Shown in pieces: positions 6,394 to 12,268 of a stretch of 12,268 nucleotides of DNA (positions within the stretch are counted from its first letter, which is position 1; the number at the start of each line of letters is the position of its first letter). The stretch is from contig DASWMP010000281.1 of the NCBI GenBank assembly GCA_036399695.1, positions 1 through 12,268 on the forward strand, given 5' to 3'. Under the pieces are notes generated by a model. The model ran no database searches, was not told the origin of the DNA, and saw only the letters and a list, made by a program, of their open reading frames with translations. The position numbers and the translations under genes are program-made. The stretch is from DASVEE01 sp036399695 (lineage in GTDB: Bacteria; Acidobacteriota; Thermoanaerobaculia; Gp7-AA8).

Positions 6394-7962
6394 ATGGCAG
6401 ATCATCACGACACGGTCGAGCCCGTAGAAGCACCCATCTCGATCAGTCACCTTTTTCACACTCTGCGGGCTTATTTTCCGGTCATCGTGCTGTCGATGAT
6501 CGCTCTGGCGGTCGGTTACCTGATCCTGGCCATCCTCCTGTACCTCCTGGCCCCGGCGAAACGCGTCACCTCCCAGGCTTTTCGGATCGAGTTCAGCGGT
6601 GCAACCGAAGGGCAGTACCCGAACGGAACGAAGTTCTCCGCCGCCGAGGTCATCAGCACGCCGGTCCTGATGAAGGTCTTCCGCGATAACGAGCTCGAGC
6701 GGTTCACGAACTTCGCGGAGTTCAGCCGGTCGATCTTCATCCTCGAAGCGAACGCAGAATACGAAACGCTGGCCTCCGAGTACCAGGCCCGCCTCTCCGA
6801 TCCGAAGCTGACCGCCGTCGACCGTGACCGCCTCCAGCGGGAGTTCCAGCTCAAGCGGGCCAGCCTCAGCAAGAACGAGTACGCCATCAACTACGTCCGT
6901 ACGCGCGGCACGGAGAACATGCCCGAGCCGGCCGTTCGCAAGGTCCTGTCCGACATCCTGTCGACCTGGTCGCACATCGCGGTCAACGACCAGCACGTCC
7001 TCTCCTACCGCGTGGCCGTCCTGTCGCCGAAGGTCATCGACCCGACGCCGCTCGAGAACCTCGAGCCGATCATCTCGATCCAGATCCTCCGCTCGAAGAT
7101 CACGCGTCTGATGGAGAACGTCGATCAGGTCGCGAAGCTCCCGTCCGCGGAGCTCGTCCGCACCGGGGACGCCGAGAACGACTCCCTCACCGAGGTCCGG
7201 CTCCGGCTCGAAGAGATCCTCCGGTTCCGTCTCGATCCGCTCGTCCCGCTCGTCCGCTCCGCCGGGGTGAACAACCCGGCCTCGGCCATCCGCTTCTTCG
7301 AGACGCAGCTCGAGTACGACCAGCGCCAGCTCGAATCGCAGATGGCCCGGGCCGAAACGATCCGGCAGTCGCTCTCCGTCTACGCCAACCGCGACGTCCA
7401 GGGGCCGAATCCGGCCGGCACGCCCCGTCCTGCTGAAGGCGACACGGTGATGCCGCAGCTCAGCGACTCGTTCCTCGACCGCCTCGTCACCCTCACCTCG
7501 GAATCGGGCGACAGCCGCTTCCGCCAGACGCTCGTCGAGGAGTTCCAGGACTCCTCGATGGCCATCATTCCGCTGCAGCAGGCGGTCGCGTACGATCGTT
7601 CGGTCCTCGAACAGGTCCGCGGCGCCGTCACCGGCTCCGGCGGCAATTCGGACGTGATCCGCAAGCAGATCGAAGAGACTCGCGCCGAAGTGCGGAAGCT
7701 CGTCGTGAAGCTGAACCTGATCCATCGCCGCGTCTCGGAGCAGAACCTCAATCCGCCGACGCAGCTCTATACGACCACCGGGACGCCGATCACCCGCGTC
7801 TTCCGCGCGCAGAGCCTCAAGAAGCTCGGCCTCATGGGCATCCTGACGATGCTCATCGCCCTCCCGGTCATCATCGGCGCCTGCTTCATCCACAACCGGA
7901 TGAAAGAAGAGGATCGCGCCGAGGCGACCATGGAGTCGTATGGGGAGCCGGAGACGGTTTAG
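6394..7962 (+). CDS. Wzz-like chain-length determinant / polysaccharide co-polymerase
   Basis: Predicted 522-aa inner-membrane protein with the two-transmembrane topology of polysaccharide co-polymerases. A short cytoplasmic N-terminus contains ISISHLFHTLRAYFP (16-29), the usual Wzz entry motif. TM1 is about 30-54, a long periplasmic helical region follows, and TM2 is about 476-499 (LGLMGILTMLIALPVIIGACF), ending in a short cytoplasmic tail. Periplasmic segments rich in charged heptads (about 130-165, 300-330 and 420-450) look coiled-coil. There is no C-terminal tyrosine-kinase domain (no Walker motif, no tyrosine-rich tail). It is longer than O-antigen Wzz (~330 aa), closer to capsule/EPS co-polymerases. 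The ATG at 6394 has GGAGA just upstream. The role, setting polymer length or coupling export, is inferred from topology and from the flanking sugar-nucleotide genes. Sequence similarity to canonical Wzz is modest. Confidence 0.75.
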   Translation: MADHHDTVEPVEAPISISHLFHTLRAYFPVIVLSMIALAVGYLILAILLYLLAPAKRVTSQAFRIEFSGATEGQYPNGTKFSAAEVISTPVLMKVFRDNELERFTNFAEFSRSIFILEANAEYETLASEYQARLSDPKLTAVDRDRLQREFQLKRASLSKNEYAINYVRTRGTENMPEPAVRKVLSDILSTWSHIAVNDQHVLSYRVAVLSPKVIDPTPLENLEPIISIQILRSKITRLMENVDQVAKLPSAELVRTGDAENDSLTEVRLRLEEILRFRLDPLVPLVRSAGVNNPASAIRFFETQLEYDQRQLESQMARAETIRQSLSVYANRDVQGPNPAGTPRPAEGDTVMPQLSDSFLDRLVTLTSESGDSRFRQTLVEEFQDSSMAIIPLQQAVAYDRSVLEQVRGAVTGSGGNSDVIRKQIEETRAEVRKLVVKLNLIHRRVSEQNLNPPTQLYTTTGTPITRVFRAQSLKKLGLMGILTMLIALPVIIGACFIHNRMKEEDRAEATMESYGEPETV

Positions 7963-7966
7963 AGGA

Positions 7967-8033
7967 CGTTGCTCGTTGTCCGTTGCTCGTTGTCCGTGTC
8001 CTGCTTTTCACGGGCAACGGACAACGGGCAACG
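7967..8033. terminator. Long heptad-repeat hairpin between convergent genes, probable bidirectional terminator
   Basis: The left arm (7967-7990) pairs with 8010-8033 over 24 bp with only two G-U wobbles and a 19-nt loop. The left side is an exact 14-nt tandem duplication of GTTGCTCGTTGTCC (7968-7981, 7982-7995), that is, four 7-nt units of the GTTGNNC type. The right arm is GGGCAAC GGACAAC GGGCAAC. It starts 4 nt after the Wzz-like stop and ends 2 nt before the epimerase stop codon. It is well placed to end transcripts from both sides, although neither side has a good T-tract. Confidence 0.6.
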
Positions 8034-8035
8034 CG

Positions 8036-8977
8036 TCATCGTTCCCTGTCTCTAAACCACGAGATCGTCTGGCGCAGCCCCTCGCTGATCCCGACCGGCT
8101 CGCTCAGGCCGGCGGCCTGGCGCAGGCGCGTGCCATCGAGCACGCTGCGCATCTGCTCCCCTGCTTTGGCCGGACCGAAGCGGGGCTCCGGCACGTTCCC
8201 GATGATCTCCGCCATCGCGGCGTGCAGCGCCTTCACTGACGTCTCCACACCGGTGCCGACGTTGAACGGGCCGGTGAGCGCTTCGTGCTCGCTGGCGGCC
8301 ACGTTCGCGGCTACGACGTCGCCGGCGAAAACAAAGTCGCGCGTCTGCTCGCCGGTGCCGTGAATCGTCACGTGCTCGCCGCGCAACAGGCGGCTTGCGA
8401 AGAGCGCCACCACTCCGGCTTCACCGCGCGTGCTCTGCCGCGGACCGTAGACGTTCGCGTAACGCAGCGCCACGTACGGCAGGCCATGCACCACGCGGAA
8501 GCATTCGAGGTAATGCTCGACCGCCAGCTTCGCGCAGCCGTACGGCGACATCGGCACCGTCCTGTGGCTTTCGTCCTGCGGCAGGGTGACGGGATCGCCG
8601 TAGATGGCGCCCCCGCTGGAGGCGAAGAGGAAGCGCTGCACGCCATTGTCGACGGCCGTCTGCAGCAGGCGCAGCGTGGCCACGACGTTCGTCTCCGCGT
8701 CCGCTGCCGGATCGGCGACGGACACCCGTACGTCCACCTGCGCGGCCTGGTGGTTGATGACGTGCGGCCGGAGCTGCTTCACGATGTCCATCGTCCGCGC
8801 ATCGCGCAGGTCGGCTTCGTGAAACTCCACGCGCGGATCGACGTTGCTCCGGTCGCCGGTCGAGAGATTGTCGATGGTGCTCACGCGCCAGCCGCGCGCG
8901 AGATACGCCTCCGCGATCTGCGAGCCGATGAACCCGGCGCCGCCGGTAACGAGTACATGCCGTCTGGCTGTGGTCAT
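8036..8977 (-). CDS. GalE-like NAD-dependent UDP-sugar 4-epimerase (extended SDR)
   Basis: Predicted 313-aa cytosolic enzyme. The Rossmann motif TGGAGFIGS is at residues 11-19, followed by STIDNLSTG (33-41). FASSGGAIYG (118-127) holds the active-site serine region, and Y146-x3-K150 in PYGCAKLAVEHY is the catalytic pair. RYANVYGPRQ (172-181) and GTGEQTRDFVFAGDV (207-221) are typical of bacterial GalE-like and WbpP-like epimerases. It probably interconverts UDP-Glc/UDP-Gal or the N-acetylated forms; dTDP- or GDP-sugar substrates remain possible. The ATG at 8977 overlaps the TGA of the rhomboid gene as ATGA, so the two are translationally coupled. The open frame upstream of 8977 lies inside the rhomboid gene and is not used. 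It is the last gene of a minus-strand set that starts with a sugar aminotransferase. Confidence 0.88.
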   Translation of the reverse strand: MTTARRHVLVTGGAGFIGSQIAEAYLARGWRVSTIDNLSTGDRSNVDPRVEFHEADLRDARTMDIVKQLRPHVINHQAAQVDVRVSVADPAADAETNVVATLRLLQTAVDNGVQRFLFASSGGAIYGDPVTLPQDESHRTVPMSPYGCAKLAVEHYLECFRVVHGLPYVALRYANVYGPRQSTRGEAGVVALFASRLLRGEHVTIHGTGEQTRDFVFAGDVVAANVAASEHEALTGPFNVGTGVETSVKALHAAMAEIIGNVPEPRFGPAKAGEQMRSVLDGTRLRQAAGLSEPVGISEGLRQTISWFRDRER

Positions 8978-9675
8978 GGCGTCTTCATTGTTGCCGGTTT
9001 GCCCGTCACGCGGAAGAGCAGCCCGAGCGCCGCACCGATGACGAAGCCGCCGACGTGCGCCCACCAGGCGATGCCCGCCACTTCGGTCGTCGCGCGCGCC
9101 GCGGCGATGGAGAGAAAGCCGTTGAAGAACTGCATGAGGAACCACACCGGCAGAAACACCAGCGCCGGGATCTCCGCCATCGCCCAGTAGACGACGAGCG
9201 GGAACAACGTCACGATCCGCGCCTGCGGCAGGAGCACGAGGAACGCGCCGAGCACGCCGGCGATGCTGCCGGACGCGCCGATCGACGGGATGGTCGACGT
9301 AGGGAAGAGCAGCGTGTGGCTGAGACTCCCGATCGCACCGCAGGTGACGTAGAACAGCAGGTACTTGCCGTGGCCGAGCGCGTCTTCAACGGCGCCACCG
9401 AAAACCCAGAGGTAGATCATGTTTCCGGCGAGATGAACGAAGCCGCCGTGGAGGAAGAGCGACGTGATGAGCGTGATCGCCACCTCCCACGGCTCGTACG
9501 AAAACGCTTCCGGATTCATCAGCCGCGCCGGGATGTAGCCGAACGTCTGGATGATCCGCTCCGTCATCGGCCCGAGCAGAAGCTGAGCGATGAAGATGAC
9601 CATGTTCGCCGTGAACAATCCACGGTTGATGTACGGCGCCTGGCGCCTCGGAAGCGTGTGCCGGAGAGGGATCAA
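8974..9675 (-). CDS. Rhomboid family intramembrane serine protease (TTG start)
   Basis: Predicted 233-aa inner-membrane protease with six or so hydrophobic segments. The catalytic serine is S135 in GASGSIAG and the catalytic histidine is H207 in WWAHVGGF. The oxyanion-side motif H81-x3-N85 (HGGFVHLAGN) is present, so the enzyme looks complete. The N-terminus IPLRHTLPRRQAPYIN matches the family's usual start IPLRD. This places the start at a TTG (9675-9673) although no ATG or clear ribosome-binding site is nearby. An upstream in-frame ATG (9795) would add 40 residues translated from a low-complexity hairpin repeat, which is unlikely. The gene ends in an ATGA overlap with the GalE-like gene and follows the aminotransferase by 121 bp. 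Substrates are unknown. It may process a membrane protein of the glycan machinery, but that is inferred only from position. Confidence 0.87.
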   Translation of the reverse strand: MIPLRHTLPRRQAPYINRGLFTANMVIFIAQLLLGPMTERIIQTFGYIPARLMNPEAFSYEPWEVAITLITSLFLHGGFVHLAGNMIYLWVFGGAVEDALGHGKYLLFYVTCGAIGSLSHTLLFPTSTIPSIGASGSIAGVLGAFLVLLPQARIVTLFPLVVYWAMAEIPALVFLPVWFLMQFFNGFLSIAAARATTEVAGIAWWAHVGGFVIGAALGLLFRVTGKPATMKTP

Positions 9676-9697
9676 GTGAGTGCAGCCGTTGAGGGGC

Positions 9698-9787
9698 TGG
9701 TTGTTGGTTTTTGGTTTTCGGTTGTTGGTTGTTGGTGTCGCGAGTCTGGCCTTTCGGTTCTCACCGAAAACCAAAAACCAACAACCA
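9698..9787. repeat. 25-bp perfect inverted repeat built of 7-nt units
   Basis: The left arm 9698-9722 is exactly complementary to 9763-9787, with a 40-nt centre. The left side reads as heptads GGTTGTT GGTTTTT, GGTTTTC GGTTGTT, GGTTGTT from 9699 to 9733. The right side reads ACCGAAA ACCAAAA, then ACCAACA twice and ACCAACC (9763-9797). The repetition allows several slipped pairings. The last base of the final heptad is inside the TAG stop codon of the aminotransferase gene (9799-9797). It fills the gap between aminotransferase and rhomboid genes and could act as an attenuator or mRNA-end element. There is no T-tract typical of a terminator. Confidence 0.85.
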
Positions 9788-9796
9788 ACAACCAAC

Positions 9797-10918
9797 CTAC
9801 AGCGCGGCCACCGTCTCCTTCACGACCTCGGCGAGTTGCTCTTCGCGCAGCTCGGGAAAGACCGGGATGGCCAGCGTCTGGTCCGACGCGAGGTCGCTGT
9901 TCGCGAAGCGCTCGGCGGCGCCCGGCAGATTCTTGAAGCATTCCTGCTGCGGCAGCGTGAGCGGGTAGTAGACCTCGCAGCCGATCTGGCGGCTCTTGAG
10001 GTGCTCCATCACGCGGTCGCGCGTGGCCCGGCCTTCGGTGAAGCGGACGATGTACTGGTTGTAGATGTGGCGGCGTCCCGGCAGCTCGGTGGGCAGGACG
10101 ATGCGCTCCCCTGCCCCGGCCTGCGCGAAGAGCTCGCGATAGAGCGCGGCATTGCGGCGGCGCCCTTCGTGCCACTCCTCGAGGTAGCGCAGCTTGATGT
10201 GGAGGATCGCCGCCTGCAGCGCGTCGATGCGGAAGTTGCCGCCGACGTAGCGGTGGAAGTACTTCGGCCGCATGCCGTGCACGCGGTAGTCGACGAGCTT
10301 CTGCGCGAGCTCCGCGTCATTGGCCGTGATCGCGCCGGCGTCGCCGAACGCACCGAGGTTCTTCGAGGGGAAGAAGGAGAAGCAGCCCATCAGGCCGATC
10401 GACCCGGCGCGGCGTCCGCCGTATTCGCAGCCCACCGCCTGCGCCGCATCTTCGACGACGGCGATGCCGTGCTTCTCGGCGATGGCCATGATCTCCGTCA
10501 TCGGCGCGCACTGTCCGAAGAGATGCACCGGGATGATCGCTTTGGTGCGCGCGGTGATGCGCTCCTCGATCAGCGACGGATCGATGTTGTAGTCCTCGAG
10601 GTCGATGTCGACGAAGACCGGCCGCGCGCCGAGCCGTGACACGACGCCCGCGGTGGCGAAGAAGGAGTAGGCCGGCACGATGACGTCGTCACCGGGGCCG
10701 ATGTCCAGCACCATCAATGCTTCGAGCAGCGCGTCGGTGCCGGACGACACTGCGATGCAGTGCGGCGTCTGGCAGTACTCGGCGAAGTCGCGTTCGAAGT
10801 CGTCGACGCGCTTGCCGAGGATGAACATCTGTGACTCGTAGATCTCCTCGGTCACACGCATCACTTCGTCGCGGATCGAGGCGTATTGCAGTTTCAGGTC
10901 GAGTAAAGGAATCGCCAT
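9797..10918 (-). CDS. DegT/DnrJ/EryC1/StrS-family PLP-dependent sugar aminotransferase (WbpE-like)
   Basis: Predicted 373-aa cytosolic fold-type I aminotransferase that transfers an amino group to a nucleotide keto-sugar. SGTDAL (59-64) binds the cofactor phosphate, EDAAQ (156-160) carries the aspartate that contacts the PLP ring nitrogen, and K186 in FFPSKNLGAFGDAGA forms the Schiff base. HLFGQCAPM (132-140) and the later NxRIDALQAAIL (228-239) are family hallmarks. The overall pattern, especially IPLLDLKxQYxxI at the start and LFGQCA, is closest to WbpE-type enzymes acting on UDP-3-keto-GlcNAcA. That would fit the WbpA-like dehydrogenase at the left, but the intermediate oxidoreductase is not in this window. 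The ATG at 10918 is chosen because homology begins at MAIPLLDL; no good Shine-Dalgarno precedes it. A TACACT hexamer (10936-10931, minus strand) close upstream may be a -10 element, implying a short leader. Confidence 0.92.
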   Translation of the reverse strand: MAIPLLDLKLQYASIRDEVMRVTEEIYESQMFILGKRVDDFERDFAEYCQTPHCIAVSSGTDALLEALMVLDIGPGDDVIVPAYSFFATAGVVSRLGARPVFVDIDLEDYNIDPSLIEERITARTKAIIPVHLFGQCAPMTEIMAIAEKHGIAVVEDAAQAVGCEYGGRRAGSIGLMGCFSFFPSKNLGAFGDAGAITANDAELAQKLVDYRVHGMRPKYFHRYVGGNFRIDALQAAILHIKLRYLEEWHEGRRRNAALYRELFAQAGAGERIVLPTELPGRRHIYNQYIVRFTEGRATRDRVMEHLKSRQIGCEVYYPLTLPQQECFKNLPGAAERFANSDLASDQTLAIPVFPELREEQLAEVVKETVAAL

Positions 10919-11123
10919 AACGGCGCGAAGTGTACCCGATCGTGTCTTGGACGCATGAATGCCCCGCGGCGTATCTATGCACGTCGATCGAGAGCGTCGG
11001 CTCCGCGGCAAACCCAAACAAGTTCACCGCCCGGCGTGTGTCCAATCGACGAGTGAAACGTAGACAGTTTAGACAGCGAAATCCGCAGCACCGTAAAGAC
11101 GGCAACACCACAAGGAGACCCTT
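10919..11123. other. Divergent intergenic region between aminotransferase and secreted-protein genes
   Basis: This 205-bp gap must hold promoters for both flanking genes. Visible items are a possible minus-strand -10 (TACACT, 10936-10931), a direct repeat of TAGACAG 2 nt apart (11061-11067, 11070-11076), and the ribosome-binding site AAGGAG (11112-11117) six bases before ATG 11124. No convincing sigma-70 pair was found for the plus strand. Confidence 0.4.
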
Positions 11124-12197
11124 ATGAAACTCAAAAAACTCATCATTGCTACTGCAATCGCGCTGCTGCCGCTGGCCGCCAGCGCCGCCGTTACGAACCT
11201 CATCGTCGTCCCCGCGGCAGGCACCGGTCCGGGTGCCAACGGCAGCCGCTGGCAGACCGAGCTCACGATCCACAACACCGGCTCCAGCCAAGCCGACCTC
11301 CTCCTCACCTTCCACTCGCAGACCGGCGGCACCAGCCCCAAGCTGCTGACCGTTCCGGCGCGTGCGACGGTCACGCTGCAGGACGTCGTGCGCACGTTCT
11401 TCGGCAAGGAAGTGGCCACCGGCGGCATCCTCATCGGCGTTCCGAATGAGAAGCGCCTGGCCATCACCTCGCGCACGTTCAACCTCTCGCCGGCCGGCGA
11501 GTTCGGGCAGGACATCCCGTCGTTTCGCGGCTCCGAGTTTGCGACGGACGGCGACGTGGCGATCCTCTCCGGCCCCTCTTCGGTGAACGACACGCGCTTC
11601 AACTTCGGCCTGTTCGCCGTCGACGCGACCGTCGTGCAGTGGGAGCTCCTCCGCGCCGATGGTGAGATCGGCGCCAGGAAGGAAGTCACCTACGCCGCGG
11701 GCCAGCACGCCCAGTACAACAGCGGCGTGCAGACGTTCCTCGGCGTCACACCGGAGGACACCGACACCATCTACGCCCGCGTGATCAGCGGCAACGCGGT
11801 CTTCTACGGCAGCGCGATCAATCAGCTCAGCAACGATCCGACGTTCATCCCGGGCATCCGCACGCGGGAGCAGATCTTCATCAACTTCCAGGGCATCGAC
11901 CTCGACGAGAACGGCACGGTGGACATCGCCGACGCCGATAACGACGGCACGCTCGACGAAGCGATCACACTGCAGACGTCCACGTTCCCGGCGTTCCTGC
12001 GCGTCGTGGCCCTCGGCGAGAACTCCGAAGGCGTGACGCTGCAGATCGTCTCCTCGAGCGCCGACGCACTGATCGCCGGCGACACGCTGCAGATCGCGCC
12101 GACGGGCGAGCTCAAAGGCAAGACCGGCTCGATCGTGCTCCGCGCGACCGCCGGCGGCAGCTCGTCCCTGCTGACGATCCCCCTGAAGTTCCAGTAA
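11124..12197 (+). CDS. Exported protein of unknown function with a Ca-binding-like acidic loop
   Basis: Predicted 357-aa protein with a clear Sec signal peptide (MKLKK, hydrophobic IIATAIALLPLAA, cleavage after ASA at about residue 21). The mature protein is rich in beta-strand-like, Thr/Gly/Ala-rich sequence. Residues 28-65 (VVPAAGTGPGANGSRWQTEL, then TIHNTG) resemble an Ig-like exported domain that I associate with Acidobacteriota-type secreted proteins. Residues 259-280 (DLDENGTVDIADADNDGTLD) look like a calcium-binding EF-hand or dockerin-like loop inserted in the C-terminal half. There is no transmembrane anchor, sorting signal, lipobox or catalytic motif. AAGGAG at 11112-11117 supports the start. 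It is monocistronic, with a terminator immediately after it. It could be a surface-layer or matrix component, but I do not recognise a named family. Confidence 0.82.
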   Translation: MKLKKLIIATAIALLPLAASAAVTNLIVVPAAGTGPGANGSRWQTELTIHNTGSSQADLLLTFHSQTGGTSPKLLTVPARATVTLQDVVRTFFGKEVATGGILIGVPNEKRLAITSRTFNLSPAGEFGQDIPSFRGSEFATDGDVAILSGPSSVNDTRFNFGLFAVDATVVQWELLRADGEIGARKEVTYAAGQHAQYNSGVQTFLGVTPEDTDTIYARVISGNAVFYGSAINQLSNDPTFIPGIRTREQIFINFQGIDLDENGTVDIADADNDGTLDEAITLQTSTFPAFLRVVALGENSEGVTLQIVSSSADALIAGDTLQIAPTGELKGKTGSIVLRATAGGSSSLLTIPLKFQ

Positions 12198-12219
12198 GCA
12201 CCGTTTCTGATCTCGGGGT

Positions 12220-12245
12220 GCGGTGGCGAACGCCACCGCTCTTTT
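12220..12245 (+). terminator. Rho-independent terminator of the secreted-protein gene
   Basis: GCGGTGGC (12220-12227) and GCCACCGC (12232-12239) form an 8-bp GC-rich stem with a GAAC tetraloop, followed by TCTTTT. It starts 22 nt past the stop codon of the secreted-protein gene. A second AGAGCGGTGGC copy (12257-12267) could compete for the right arm. Confidence 0.75.
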
Positions 12246-12268
12246 GCACGTGTACCAGAGCGGTGGCC

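Noticed and set aside
6205..7893. Long minus-strand open frame opposite the Wzz-like gene.
   Set aside because: It is rich in Asp/Glu/Arg/Leu with no recognisable family, while the plus frame has two membrane segments, a good ribosome-binding site and the Wzz entry motif.
9676..9795. N-terminal extension of the rhomboid from the upstream ATG at 9795.
   Set aside because: The extra residues are encoded by the palindromic heptad repeat and have no similarity to rhomboid N-termini; homology begins at the TTG at 9675.

Overview
The window is a high-GC bacterial chromosome segment carrying part of an exopolysaccharide or surface-glycan gene neighbourhood, plus two exported proteins. The composition, the secreted protein with an N-terminal 'G-x-G-x-x-W-x-T-x-L-x-x-x-N' type domain, the metalloprotease with WRNTxTGAN-type FG-GAP blades, and the intergenic hairpin repeats suggest an uncultured environmental lineage such as Acidobacteriota (Thermoanaerobaculia-like). 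That assignment is inference; no rRNA, tRNA or other phylogenetic marker is present. I count nine protein genes and no RNA genes.

Layout. Four minus-strand genes occupy the left half. In transcription order they are a short EPS-associated MarR-type regulator (5703-5347), a UDP-glucuronate 4-epimerase-like SDR enzyme (5250-4243), a large secreted metzincin protease with Ig/PKD-like, BACON and FG-GAP domains (4122-1450), and a UDP-GlcNAc/UDP-Glc 6-dehydrogenase of the WbpA/TviB type (1361-39). A strong hairpin terminator separates the last two. A 690-bp divergent intergenic region (5704-6393) follows. It holds a 17-bp perfect palindrome just upstream of the regulator, eight tandem 56/57-bp repeats, a related hairpin with a compensated base pair, and a candidate promoter for the next gene. 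On the plus strand is a Wzz-like polysaccharide co-polymerase (6394-7962). It converges on a minus-strand set: a DegT/WbpE-type sugar aminotransferase (10918-9797), a rhomboid intramembrane protease (9675-8974, TTG start) and a GalE-like epimerase (8977-8036) joined to the rhomboid by an ATGA overlap. A plus-strand exported protein of unknown function (11124-12197) and a terminator end the window.

How the genes fit together. The dehydrogenase, two epimerases and aminotransferase are an incomplete kit for making UDP-hexuronic acid and amino-sugar precursors. The Wzz-like protein would set polymer length, and the MarR-type protein is the probable local regulator. The two proteases and the secreted proteins are in genomic context but have no demonstrated link to the glycan.

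The least ordinary parts are non-coding. There is a 56/57-bp hairpin repeat array with a 170-bp higher-order period. There are also two long hairpins built from 7-nt repeats, each lying right against stop codons. No glycosyltransferase, flippase or polymerase lies within the window, so the pathway continues elsewhere.
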